Assembly (NCBI GenBank): GCA_900239685.1
Contig: OENT01000379.1
Span: 61,082-125,081, forward strand
Length of the DNA stretch: 64,000 bases
Source: Rotaria macrura
Taxonomy: Eukaryota; Rotifera; Eurotatoria; Philodinida; Philodinidae
Direction of reading: 5' to 3'
Shown here: positions 36,964 through 49,325 of the stretch, piece by piece
Layout of the letters: every line of letters starts with the position of its first letter
Position numbering within the stretch: position 1 is the stretch's first letter
Position numbers and translations under genes: made by a program
The notes under the pieces: generated by a model
Seen by the model: the letters and a program-made list of their open reading frames with translations, nothing else
Databases searched by the model: none
Told to the model about the DNA's origin: nothing

Positions 36964-39900
36964 TTTTATGTAGATTTATTCTCGATAATCTGTTTGTACG
37001 ATAATCGAATTTTATCTACAGGTCACCGGTAATATTTTCTTTTTTTCCTTCTCTGGTGTACACCCACACATCCAAATACTTCGTTTTATTTCACATGATT
37101 TGCGTAAGCTGTTTTTCCTGCAAGTAATATTAAAAATATTTTTTTTGTATATTTATTTTACATTTTATGTCATCATTTTGTGAATCAACAATTTACATAA
37201 GAATTATGAAAATCTTAAAAAGTTCCCATCCACGGTGATTTCCATCTTTGTCGATTCCTACGTCCCCAACTACATTTTTTGACTGAAAAATACCTGGTCC
37301 CCGATGATTGATTGTATACTCAAAATTTTATTAAAACTAATAAGTTTATGTACAAACTCAAGCATTATTATCCGAGTTGGTAACTAAGCCAATTAAAACG
37401 TTTGCCTGTTTGGAAATAAATGCAACCTGATGAAGATATGGTGAGCTGCGGGGTCTCTTGTATTCATTCATACACAAACCACACTCCCAATCACATCCAG
37501 AATAACATTCATACGCACACATTTCATTGTCACGCTGAATTTTCATGGACCAAAGTTTCTTTTACTTAAAAGTGTTCTTAAATGAACAAGAGTAAATTCG
37601 ATTATCACTTGTTTGGATAAATCAAAGGAAAATAGCTTCGATAGAGATATTGCATAAATCGTTTTTGTGCTTTCATAAAAAATCCTTGTTGGTACAAGAT
37701 AAAGTGCCAGTTTTCGAAATTTTTTTGCACTATCCGTTCGTTGATATACAACAAGATCGATGAAGTTCATAGATTACAATTGTTCAACAGTAAACTTAAG
37801 ATTTTCGTCAGTCATCCTCGAAATTATATGAATAATTTTTCATCGCAATCGAGAGGATCAATCACAATTCATTGATTGTGAAAGCAATCTCCTACAAAGA
37901 GATTGTCGAAATGTAAACAAATGATATGCGAATACATTCATATTAAAGAATTCTTATTAAAGATAACTTCGATAAAGACGAAATTACATTTCAATAGTTG
38001 TTGACTTCCATTCTTCATCGTGTTCGGTTTGCAGTCGTACAGACATTACATATTTCATTAGTAATTTGCTTTTGCCGTTCACTTTCTATACGTGAACCTA
38101 TATTGTGTGACAAGCTAAGGAATTATTTTTTTCTTTTCTTGATTTTGATTTTCCCCTCATTAATAATTTAATGAATGACTTATCGGATATTTTGTTTTAT
38201 TTTTTTATTGAAAAATTCTTCGTATTCACCGACAATCAATAGACTTAAAAGCTATGCCAATAGCGTTCGATACATCATTTATATTTGTTAATATTATATG
38301 ATTGAATGTTTAGCAAAAGGAAACATACATTTTCTTTTTCATTTTTTTTTATTATGACTCTATGTTCTCGTCTTATTAATTTTATGTATTCCATTACGTG
38401 CCAGTTGTTGGAATGATTTTCTATGTTATAAGAATCTCTTTCTTCTTATTATGTAGGCTTTTATTCTGAGTGATACTTTGTCGATATGTGAGATAAGTAT
38501 TGTTACTATCATTCTTTCTGTTTGCAAAGTTTTTTGAACGAAACTGTAACATTCTTCTATGTATCTTCTTGCGTCAATGACCAAAAACAAGTAAGTCGAC
38601 AACTGTACGAGAATGCTTTCTATCATGCTACGAGTTCAGAAAAACAACGATGATGCAGCTGCATTATGCTTCGACTTTATAGGTCAAAGCAAATGCAATT
38701 AATAAAAAGCATGTACGGTATGATGTCTAGAACAAAAATATCAATAGACTGCTCTGAATCAGTCACACTTAGAATCATGATACGATCCTTAATTTAGTTA
38801 TGAAAACTTACTGTATTGCACATTATCTCTTAGAAAATAAAAATGGAACTTAATTCCAGTTCTATTAAAAACTTCATACTGACTTCGTTTGTTCTATCTT
38901 TAGATTTAATTAATCGAAAGATGAAACCTAGACTGGCTAATACTTATGCATCGATTATTCATAAAGAATCACAGCTCTATGATAGATGAAGCAATTTGAT
39001 TTTATGCGCTTTATTTATCAAAAGTAAACTATCTCAACAGAGTATGATTTAGAGAATCAAACGTTTCTAGTTCAAAGAACATATGTTGTTTTATCTCCAA
39101 AAATTAACTCACTAAGGTGCCAAGTGAAAGGAGTTTTATCTAAGAAATTTGAGCATCTTTTTCGATGAAAATCGTTTAAAAAATAAGCTACAGTCATCTA
39201 TGAAAACGAATGACCAATGTTGAGTAAATTCTATCAGATAATCAATTAGTATAGTACTTTCAGTTCAAATAATTACATCAGTTAGTCGGTGTTTACTGAA
39301 AAAAACAGATGAACAATTGTGATATTTCTTCAAGGAGTAAACAGTGGATTTGTGCCCTGCAAGTTGATTTGATCTACTTCGTAGAGCGAAAAGCTTACTC
39401 CGACATACTTCGTTGTAATTTGAATCATTTGTAACTACTCTGAGATACTTTGAGTTATTTCAAGCAACTTCAACTGCTTAGAAACTAGTTTAATAGTGTT
39501 GATTCACTTCTGAAAAATTTCATCAGTTTAAAGCACTTGAAAGTACTTGAAGTTTTGTTTGAAACTAACAAGTTTCAAGTCTTTCTTATTTTGAGGTACT
39601 GTTTTGTATGTTGACATTCTTTTTTGTAATTGAGTCTACGTGGAATTACTTCTAATGCTTTCAAATTCTCATGCGTGACTTGATCTACATTGTAATTTGA
39701 GGTACGATTCCACTTCCAGTATGGCATTGCCTCCTTGTATTTCTTTATGATATTCTTCGGATTAATGTCGATCAAATGTTTAAGAAGATGCTCTATCTAA
39801 ATATTAAAATCTTGGACATGTTTTTATTTGAATTTTCATAATTAAGAATGTATACAGGATTTTGATTGTGAACTTTTATGAAGTGAAATCATTCTAAGAT

Positions 39901-41277
39901 AGTTATTAGATCGCAAATACATTACAATAAAAGTATAGTGTTTAATCATATTCACTCAAGAGAAACCTGTGCTGTGAAAAGAAATGAGATGTACAGTTAA
40001 TATTATCACTAAAATTTAGTTTTTCTATTTTTACTTATCATTAGAGCAACCAATGAGAACAGTATTAATAAAAGAAAACATAGATTAAATATTTTCTTTT
40101 ATTATTTATTTTTTGTCTGTTTGATCCTGAGATAATGAAATAGATAAACGGCACAACCAACGAAATGCATTTAACACTGATCAAATAGAATTAGTGCGTG
40201 ACTGAGTTTTAAGGCTTAAGTCAAATGCTGCGATGAAATATCTTTCAACATGATTGTGTCTTGATGAAATTCATGTTAAACATAATACGAGCTTAATCCA
40301 GAATAGAATAAAAATTGATCAGTTCCTCTTTTAGCTATGCCTTGTTCTACAATATCGAATATCCAACGGATTATTTTCCTATTTTTCTTTTAATAGAACT
40401 TTCAAATGAAAACATGTTACTATTCGCAATTATTTAATTATTATTCTTTTACGTTGTTCCATGTGTTTATAACATATTACGAAATAGTTGTCTTTCAAAT
40501 TTCATGACATTAGAATGATTTTCTGAAATTTCAACATGCTATTTTTTATTTCATTAATGTTAATGACACCTTCTAGGTTCTATTGAAGTAGAATCCACAT
40601 CTTCAAGGCTATTATACACACATAAAAAACCATCGATCATAAAACAGAGGGTATTCATTTTCTCTGTCATCATTGACGTTATGAACGATGCAATTGGTCC
40701 CCTCATCAAATATTTCTTGCAATCGAATTTCACTCTCTATACCTTTCATTATTCACTAGTTTTTCAGTGAAAAACACATATAATACTCATTTCTGATATT
40801 ACAATAGTTTAATTCAAAAAATAGAACAACAAATAATATTTGTAATGTAGAATTTCTCTTGAAGTCAATTTTGTTATCTTTCTTTTTGGCATTATTGGTG
40901 CGTTGATCGACTAGAGGAAACTCCAGTCAGTTTATTGTGTAAGCATATTAGTCAATATCACACGATAAAGGAGAGAGAGAGACACACACACACACACAAG
41001 ATGCTTTTCCGGTTTCTTTCCTTTCTCCCTCTCTCCGTTTTAAAAACATTAACGGAGACACAAAGAGAGAGAAAGAAAAAATATAAAAAGAGAAGATATA
41101 AAATTGCAATACGTCGTAGAATTCTTTTGCTTTTTGGCTAAATAAGCTACAAACTAAAATACGTAAGTTTTAGCAAGAAAATTTTCTATTTCTAAGATAT
41201 TACTAACACCTGTAGTATGCAAAAGAACTGCACACTCAAATATTTCTAGATAGTCTTTTTCGAAATTAATCTTTCAG
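36964..41277. other. Intergenic region between divergent P450 and EF-hand genes
   Basis: The flanking genes point away from each other, so both promoters should lie here. No core promoter element is clear. Two short minus-strand frames overlap by ATGA at 37358-37770; the second is Cys-rich at its start, but I cannot support either as a gene. A GA/CA dinucleotide run lies at 40971-40999. The leader acceptor CTTTCAG of the EF-hand gene ends at 41277. Confidence 0.4.
40971..40999. repeat. (GA)n(CA)n microsatellite
   Basis: A run of GA units passes directly into about eight CA units, some 300 bp upstream of the EF-hand gene. Confidence 0.85.
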
Positions 41278-41294
41278 AAAAGAAAAACAGAACC

Positions 41295-41617
41295 ATGTCG
41301 ACAGTTGCAAATCCACCGACTGATCTTCGATCAGAATTCGATCGTTTGGATTGCGTAAGAATAATAAAAGTGATATATTGATGAAAATCTGTATTTTTCT
41401 GTTTAGGATAAAGATGGCTATATAACAATTGAAGAATTTCGTGCATATCATGTAACAAAAACTCGTGATGAATCGATGATCGAAAAAACATTCGCTGCGA
41501 TTGACACTGATAAAGATGGACTAGTTACATTTGAAGGTAACCAATTTTGTTTTAATTTTGTTTTTCTAAACGTAGAACAATTCCGTTCTAGAATTTCAAC
41601 GGGCTTACAGTAAATAA
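41295..41617 (+). CDS. Small two-EF-hand calcium-binding protein (3 exons, 71 aa)
   Basis: Exons 41295-41354, 41407-41536 and 41592-41617 join in phase. The protein is almost only an EF-hand pair. Loop 1 is D-C-D-K-D-G-Y-I-T-I-E-E (residues 19-30) and loop 2 is D-T-D-K-D-G-L-V-T-F-E-E (53-64). Both keep acidic ligands at positions 1, 3, 5 and 12 and Gly at 6, so both should bind calcium. Helices EFDRL, EFRAYH, MIEKTFAAI and EFQRAYSK flank them. There is no signal peptide or membrane segment, so it is probably cytosolic. At half the size of calmodulin it resembles small calcium sensors or buffers; the partner is unknown. The acceptor CTTTCAG lies 17 nt before the ATG. AATAAA overlaps the stop codon. 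Confidence 0.88.
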
Positions 41618-41635
41618 ACATTCATGAACAATAAA
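41613..41635 (+). terminator. Two polyadenylation signals at and after the EF-hand stop codon
   Basis: AATAAA at 41613-41618 includes the TAA stop, and a second AATAAA is at 41630-41635. Use of either gives a 3' UTR of only a few tens of bases. Confidence 0.55.
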
Positions 41636-44600
41636 AATCTAAACTGACATTTTTCTTGTCTGCGTGTATGTCATTCGTATGCTTTTCTGTATTCTTTTAC
41701 TTCTACAAATACTATTTTGTTTCTTTTTGTTCGTATGCTTTTAATACACATCACAATATATTATTCCAGAACCAACTATGGTAGTCATAAGAGACATACA
41801 ATATAATCACATGCTAGGTGATCATCAATGTGTTCATTCGGGCACCTTCTATGTGACGTATTGACTCAATAATCAAAACAAAAAAGATATCTCATTAATA
41901 ATAAAGTTGAACTTCGATTGAAGGATCCTTGTGAAATACATTCGATTAATAAATCGAGTGTGTGATTGTTTCATCGAGTAAATCGAGCTTGGTCGACATT
42001 TTATTTATTTTTCAGTGAAAACATGTTTTCATGTCTAATGATGAAATCGTCATTGTTCTGTTGAATTTTTTAATTTCTAATCGAACAGTCATTCATAATT
42101 AATTTAACTCTTTAATAGAATCGGATACAACACAAATGTAAAACATCAAAGTAAATACTTGAGAATAAATATAATAAGGAAAAAAAGATGATACATATGG
42201 AAGAAAAATGAGTGTTAGAGTACTTGAAAGTACTCTCTTCTCTTTGGCTGCAACGAGTATGGAATACTAATTTGATGATTTCTTCTTCTAGGAGTAAATA
42301 GGAGGTCTAAAAGTATAACAACAAAGCAAATGCATATTTTTTAAAAGGCTAGTACGAGAAGACATGCATCATGAGTATCAGCTAATTTGATTTAGATTGG
42401 ATTACATTGAAAATGGAATATGTGAATCCATGTCTTATTCACATGTCTAACTGTATAGTATTTTTAAGATTGTAATTTACACATTCAAAACAAAAATCAT
42501 TCGGGTTTCATTGTTGTTGAAGACGTCTACACTATAAATAGAAAATAAAATCAATAAAATACTAGAAAAGCACACTCGTATTATTTCAGTGCCATTTGCA
42601 AATGGTGTCAATATTATGGATGCTCTATTCTGAGTAAGAATTAAATGATATTATCACGTTGTTTTGTTCATAATCATATCTAGAATCTGTTCTGGAAAAT
42701 AGAAATGATTATTTATATCCATTTCATATGTTAATTTAATATATCATAATATTAAAGGGTTCTATTTTTATGCTTGAATAGATTGAAATTAAACAAGAAA
42801 TCTCAACGATAAATATTGTGATTATCGATTAAATTCATGCAGATAAAAAGAAGAATTTTCTTTATCCATGGTGTAAAAATAAATCTTTGAAAGCTAATGA
42901 ATAGTAATGAAATGCAACCTTCACCCATGTTTGTGAAATAACATATATCATCCGGCGATATTATGCATGAGTGGATCATTGGTTCATTGATGATGATGAT
43001 CCTGATTCTTCATGTGTATCGAGATTTGGAGTAGAAATAGATTTCATTTCTCTGTATTGTAAATTATATAGATTGAACAATTCATTTGCATGTGATTGTA
43101 GTCTGATGATTAATACTTTCGATTAATAGAATTATTTAATTGAAAGTAAGCCATTCGAAGGATCACTCATTAAATATCATGGTTGTCCAAAATACTAGTA
43201 CCATGAGAAATGAGCAGAAAATGAAATTGCATTTGTCTGATTTAATCGAGTCCTCAAGGGTGAGATAATCGTTATATTCAATTTATTTTTGAAACAATAA
43301 AATTGATGAAAACAATAATTGAATATTCGTTCTAAAAATACTTCATTCGAATGTGATAATCATTCGTATGTGCTCGAATAAACTTCACGTGAGAGTTCCA
43401 TCAATCTCATAACGGAAAGATATCGTGATAATGATCATTTTAAAAGTAGATCAATGTGTGTGTGTTTATCAAAAATAAATATTTTTAAGAACAAAGAATG
43501 TTGTTCCTTGACATCATGCGTCAATTTACATAACAATGAACAAAGTAGATTTACTATTATATTGGATTTTCGATCTTCAATTTACCTTCGATTAAAAACA
43601 ATCTCGCGTCAATCTATTAAAATTTCTGCATTTTCATCTATTAAATTTAAGCGTATAATTTGAAGTCAACAATAGAGTTTATCTGAAGTGTGTCAAAATA
43701 CAAGTATACGATTTTTACTCTTATAATTAGTAATTCTTTTCTTTAAAAATTATTAGAACAGGAGAATAGTTGGCAGTTATTACCAATGTTAATCATGCTA
43801 ATGTTTGAAAAATAGATTGGAAAATTATTTTTCAAACCCATCGATAAGTTTGATCTCAAGCATAATGTGATTTCGATGTTTTACGCAACTTAGATACATA
43901 CTATTAGATTTCTAGTGAAGAGATCTACTTAAATTCATAGAAATTAGTCATTGAATGATTTAAACAATTTTATTTCGTTTGACATTTTCAGATTACAAAT
44001 AATGATGAGTCAAAATATATTTGAATTACTAACAATATAAAAATGAATGCGATTTAAGTCGACTAATTAATTTTAGAGAGGATGAAACAAATTTTTCCGT
44101 TACCTTTACATCATTCTTTGGATCTATTCTATAATGTCAATGTTTGATCTTTTCTTAATGTGTCTTAATCTAACTTTGTTTTCCTTTAAGATCAAATATG
44201 CCGTCACCTTGAGTAGTTCTTGAGACTACCCACTGAAGCAATGAGAACATTGTCTGAATAAAATTATAAGAAAAAGCAATGATCAAGAGTAAAAAGAACT
44301 GTGATAAAAACAACTATCAACACACTTGCACACATCTGAGTGTGTATTTATGTAAAAGAAAACCAGATAATCAATATCATACGTGGCGATGGAGGTACGA
44401 AACAAAAAAATACGACAACGTAGAAAATTGTAATAAAAATTGAGTAAGATCGTTTTAGTGAACTTTACAGATGCACAATAGACAGAAAATTATTGCTTTT
44501 CTTCATATCAATGACGATCTTAAATAGAATAATTCTGAAAAACAAGCATTTGAATAGAGTAGTAAGACTCGATATGAATTTCATAGTGATGAGCGTTCTC

Positions 44601-47559
44601 AGATAATTTCTGACACATCAGTGTGAACTAGGAACATTAGAGATTAATATGATGAAAACATGTCAAATAAAGTCCTCGTTGAAAAGATCCATCGAAAGAA
44701 TCGATATATCGGCAAGAGTACTCGAATAATTTTACTTACATGAATAATGCTCATGTTGTTAGATGAGTTTTTATACGAGTTTTTTTCAATAGATGTACTC
44801 TGAGGTATTGGCATGAGTACTCCATGTACACTCACGTTCAATTTTCTTGCATGGTATTTATTTAGATATTTATCTAATTGTATAGACAACAGCAGGATGA
44901 AGTTGATTATATAGTAACAAGGAAAAATATAATGAACAATAGAGAGAAACGATTTGGTTCATTATCTCAATAATTGGCTCTGACTTTTTGTGAATGAATC
45001 TTTTCATAGGATTGCGTTGGATGGTGACTTGAAACAACTAAGAATGGGTGTTCAATTTTTTTAAAATCAATTCTTTGACTGGTAATCGTAAGTTTTTCAT
45101 TTGATCCATGCAAGGCTTTCTCATTGAGTGGTCTTGAATTTCTCGATGTCTGATTATCCAAATGGTTCCGTTTCTGATATCAAATCGATATTCCTCATGT
45201 CATGATAACTATGAATGTCAGAGAGCATGCTATAGTGTACGAAATAAGCCTAATGTGTTTATTGAGTCATTTCAATTTCCAGTAATATGCAATTGAAAAA
45301 ACTGAAGGCTTCTGCTTGTCATTGTAATATATCATACAGACATTTTCAGATGTTTGTCACTACAACCTATCTTTCACAAACATTAGAAAAGTAGTTAAGT
45401 GAATTTGTTATATGACGTAGAATATACGTCGGATTGATTTGGAAATTCGTTATCTGATAAGAATTGTGCTCGTGTGCAACAGTCGACTGTGAAAATTCTA
45501 GTCTTGTCAAATTCTATAGTCATAGATAGGCTTCGATGACAAGTAAATTATAGAGATAGATTGTAAGTGAGGAAGAATGAAGAAAAAAATCCAGTACTCG
45601 TACTCCACGAGTATGCCAATTGTATGCATTAGAATTTCTTGTCTAAGTCAAATACCAAGTCAATATTTTTCGTAAGAATATTCGTTTCAATTCACCTTAT
45701 GACACATATCTATGCTAAGCGTGATATGACTGAGACATGATCTAAAACATTTTTGAGACTCCTTTCAGAATACATGTGAGTTCATTTCCGAAGAACGACA
45801 ACATCCCTATGCAAAATACAAACTAATTATATACATTTGGAAATCGTCGCCAGTAAATTCTTAGTTCAAGTTACCAAAACGCCCTTGTGTGCTTCTCTTG
45901 AAAACATCTACTTGAAATCTTTACGGTTAGCTGAAAAGTTCGATATTTATAAAAACAATTTTGTACGACTTGAGTACTGTATTAGTAAAGTAGAAACATT
46001 ACTTTGTTACTCTAGTGATGCACATGTCGACATGACTTATCAAGAATCTTGATTAGTTTTGTACAGGATATCAGTAAGAAATAACTCAAGCAAGGTCATC
46101 GTTCGATTGAGTACAGGTTCAACAACTGAAGACTAATAGCAGACAGAACGATTCTGATCGGTTCCACCATGGGATCCTACGACGCTTGCAACAAATCAGT
46201 GGATAAGTAAGATTACTAAATAATTTTAAACATTGACACACGTCATTTCTTCAGTAGCATCCTGGCAATGAATTTGAAACATTGTAGAATTTTCCTGAAT
46301 ACTTTGAGCCTTGTTGCTGATACTGTTTAGCTCGTTTTCCAAGCTGCTAGATAGTCAGTGAAAACAATCTGGCTTTCTGATTTTGCATTTCCAACGTTGG
46401 CTATACATGTAAAGGGAGATAGCATTAAAGTGCCTCGTGAGATAGTTACATTCAATATTTCACAGGGACTTGGATGATGTCTCGAATGATTTCAATCATT
46501 TATCAACCCAATATTCAATTTCAGAATTAGATTGTGACTCACAATTAAAACTTGATTTAGAACTTTTCTGAGAGATTCGAGAGGATAAAATTTCAACTTG
46601 AATCGACGTTCAACAGTTAGATTAATAAGTTGAATTTCGTTACCATAACTAAGAAGTGCTGAGTCGTATTCAATTCAAGAAAATTTTCTACAATTGGAAA
46701 CCATTTATTTCACTCTCAGTGGATTGACTGTATCTAAAAATGATTGAGCTGTTTATGCAGTATCTATCTCTTCAATGACAGCTATACAATAATTTATGTT
46801 AAAAGAAACAATTTTTATTTCTATAACTTTTTGTTCACTGCAGATTTTTAATAAGTTAATTTATACTGTTCTAATTCGATGCAAACAGATCATCTTATTT
46901 ATATTCAATCTTGACCATTAATTATTTGTTTTCCTGCCGAGATCCTCATTGATGTCGCTTGGTTTTAATGCATAAGTGTTGTGCTAGTTTTTATGTTTCA
47001 TTATTCAATAATTCATTATTTCCAACAGTACTTTTTGCTTTTGAGATACGAATCGATTGTTTCAGTTATTCGACGTACATGAAAATCATCAAAGACATAT
47101 AACTGAATGCAAAAGTCTAGTAGTATTCGAAAATTCTTCATTATCTCATCGTAGGGAAACATGGTATTGTAATCCATTATCGATTTCTCGAGACGACTCC
47201 TCGAGGTTTCAAGCAAATCATTTGATGCATATAATTGAGTTAACTTTTCCAGTCCTACAATTTAACATTAGATAGCTTCTAATACACAATCGCTGTTTTA
47301 GTAACGATCCTCGATTTTATTTCCATAATTATTTTCACAAAGCCTGCTCAACGTTCAATACAACGATATTCTTTTTGCATTCTTCGCTCTTTTCAAATGG
47401 CAATGTGTTTTTGCAAATGAATACTCGTTTTTTTAACTTTTGTTAAGTCTAATACGAGCTGTGCAAATAAAACCAATTACTTGTTGTATTCCACTAACAT
47501 TTACAGCACAATTCAATTCACTTTCATTAATATATTGCCACTAAATGAATTGCTTTCTC
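41618..47559. other. Gene-poor interval, left part
   Basis: No supportable gene in 5.9 kb. On the minus strand, pieces at about 46.4-47.2 kb look weakly protein-like in broken frames and might belong to the ADP-ribosyltransferase relic to the right, but I could not join or identify them. The rest is AT-rich with short random frames. Confidence 0.4.
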
Positions 47560-49325
47560 CTGATTCCTTGTAGCTATTGTGATATCTCTGTTTGATGGTT
47601 TCCACTGATTATATAATTCGAGCTCTTCACACGTTGCTGCTGTTCACCATCCCTTTTCAGAAGAAAATAGATTAACTAATTCTTTAAATATGCTCTCACT
47701 CTCGACATAAGACCATTCGTACGTAATACCAATTAAGAAATCGATGATCATTTTCAGTGCTTTTCTTGTTGATGTCTAAAGAAAGTAATCTTCATCTCTA
47801 TGTTCGTTGTCATCAAGTGCCTGAAACTAAATTAATCAAACATATTTTATTCGTTTCGTCATACGTAATTTCATGTTCTTTTACTTGCATGTCAAGCATA
47901 TAAAGAATTTCATTTTCGTTGAAAAAGTAAATCAAGTCAGCAATCATTGAAAACGGAAGAGATTTTTTTTACAAATCGAATTCCATAGCTATAGATACTT
48001 CCAGGAAATCTTCAGAAGTTGATGATGATCGAAGAAAATTCATTGAAATCATACGATCAAAAGATGTCGAAAAGAAACTATTGGTTCTGTGATCGACAAC
48101 ATATTGTAAAACTTTCCGCAGATGTTTGATTTCCTGTGGGAGCACGATGTGATTATAGTAAATAGTCACTTTTGGATTGATAAAATTTGCAGCTTTTCAA
48201 TTTTTATATTCGTCATTAAGTTGTTGATAACGATCTTTAGGAAAAACTTCAAAGATAAACATAAGCTCAACTTTAAGTTGCTGAAGAGCTCTATTAAGTA
48301 AAATTTAGAGAAAATTTGGTTTTTGTATACGACCAGATAGCACTGCTAGCTCAATAGTTACATTCGAATTTTCAATTTCTCGCAGAAGAACATTGCTTTA
48401 TGACAGAAGCCAGTTGGATATGGTAAAAGACCAATATAAACCACAGGGGCTCACTATCCCCAAGATCTGTCAGCCATTTTATTTTATTCTACCCCATACA
48501 CTAAATACGCCAGTCGTTTATTTTTTCAGATATTTGGCAACATCTTCTTTGAATTCTTGCAATAGGTCGACTAGATTGGGATGAATCTGTTTGAACTAAA
48601 CAAAACAAGAAATTCACAATCTTTCAAGTCATTATAACGTTTGAGATCGAATTAGTTTCATTTTAAGCTTGTTTAAACGATTTACATGTATATTTCTGTG
48701 TGTGTGTGTGTATTTGTTCGACTGTTGTCATACTACTTCTAACATGTTTTTCAAAGGAGAGTATTATGCGTCTACCAATTATTATCATGGGAAATTTTCG
48801 ACCTGTCGAATTCTCACATGTGCTGAGATAAGTTATCAAACATTATGCTATCGTCATCGGTTTGAACTAGAAAATACCTATAGAAATAATCACATATTCT
48901 TATCGTGTGTAGATACTTAAAATTTTGTTTCATAGTGCATCAATCTGTTTTTATTTGAGTCGAGTCGACATGCATGAAAACATTCTATAGTTGGAAACTA
49001 CGCTTGTTGACTACATCGCACATACTTTCAAAAACTTCGTAGACAACTGTTGATGATAGTACTTTTCACTTTTTTCGTAGTCCTTCGAGAGTAACTGTGG
49101 TGTCAGTATTCAATAAATTATGAACATTATCATCAAACCATATTAGTTTATGAGATTCAAGATTTACCTGATCACGATTAAAAAGGCCAATAGTTTGCTC
49201 CATAGAAGTTGTTGCCGCAGTACGATGTACTTGTAGTTTCGTTCTAGATGAATGGTGAGAAGTAGAAGAAGAATTCGTTAGATTTTGAGAAATTTTCCAC
49301 GTCGAAGATGATACAACTTAAATCT
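47560..49325 (-). pseudogene. Decayed ADP-ribosyltransferase (ART, probably ART-TPR type) gene
   Basis: Broken minus-strand coding pieces in the expected order. First a segment with KLIWFDDNVHNLL near 49.1 kb, like the N-terminal IWxDxN segment seen in many bdelloid ART/TPR proteins (from memory). Next an ART-like core at about 48.29-47.98 kb with the S-T-S type motif NSFFSTSFDR near 48.07 kb. Then an ExE-type motif, NENEILYML, near 47.91 kb. Finally helical sequence at 47.77-47.58 kb where TPR-like repeats would sit. Intact members transfer ADP-ribose from NAD to protein. Several in-frame stops and frame changes interrupt it, including stops after the IWFDDN segment, just before the core and after the ExE segment, so it is not functional as read. 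Family assignment is motif-level only. Confidence 0.5.
48697..48711. repeat. (TG)n microsatellite
   Basis: Seven TG units in a row, within the area of the ART relic. Confidence 0.8.

Noticed and set aside
45837-46052. 71-codon + frame that looks protein-like
   Set aside because: No partner exons, no domain recognised, and the neighbouring relic signal is on the other strand.
48669-48920. 83-codon + frame including a TG repeat
   Set aside because: It lies antisense to the ART relic and begins with simple-sequence translation; no homology seen.
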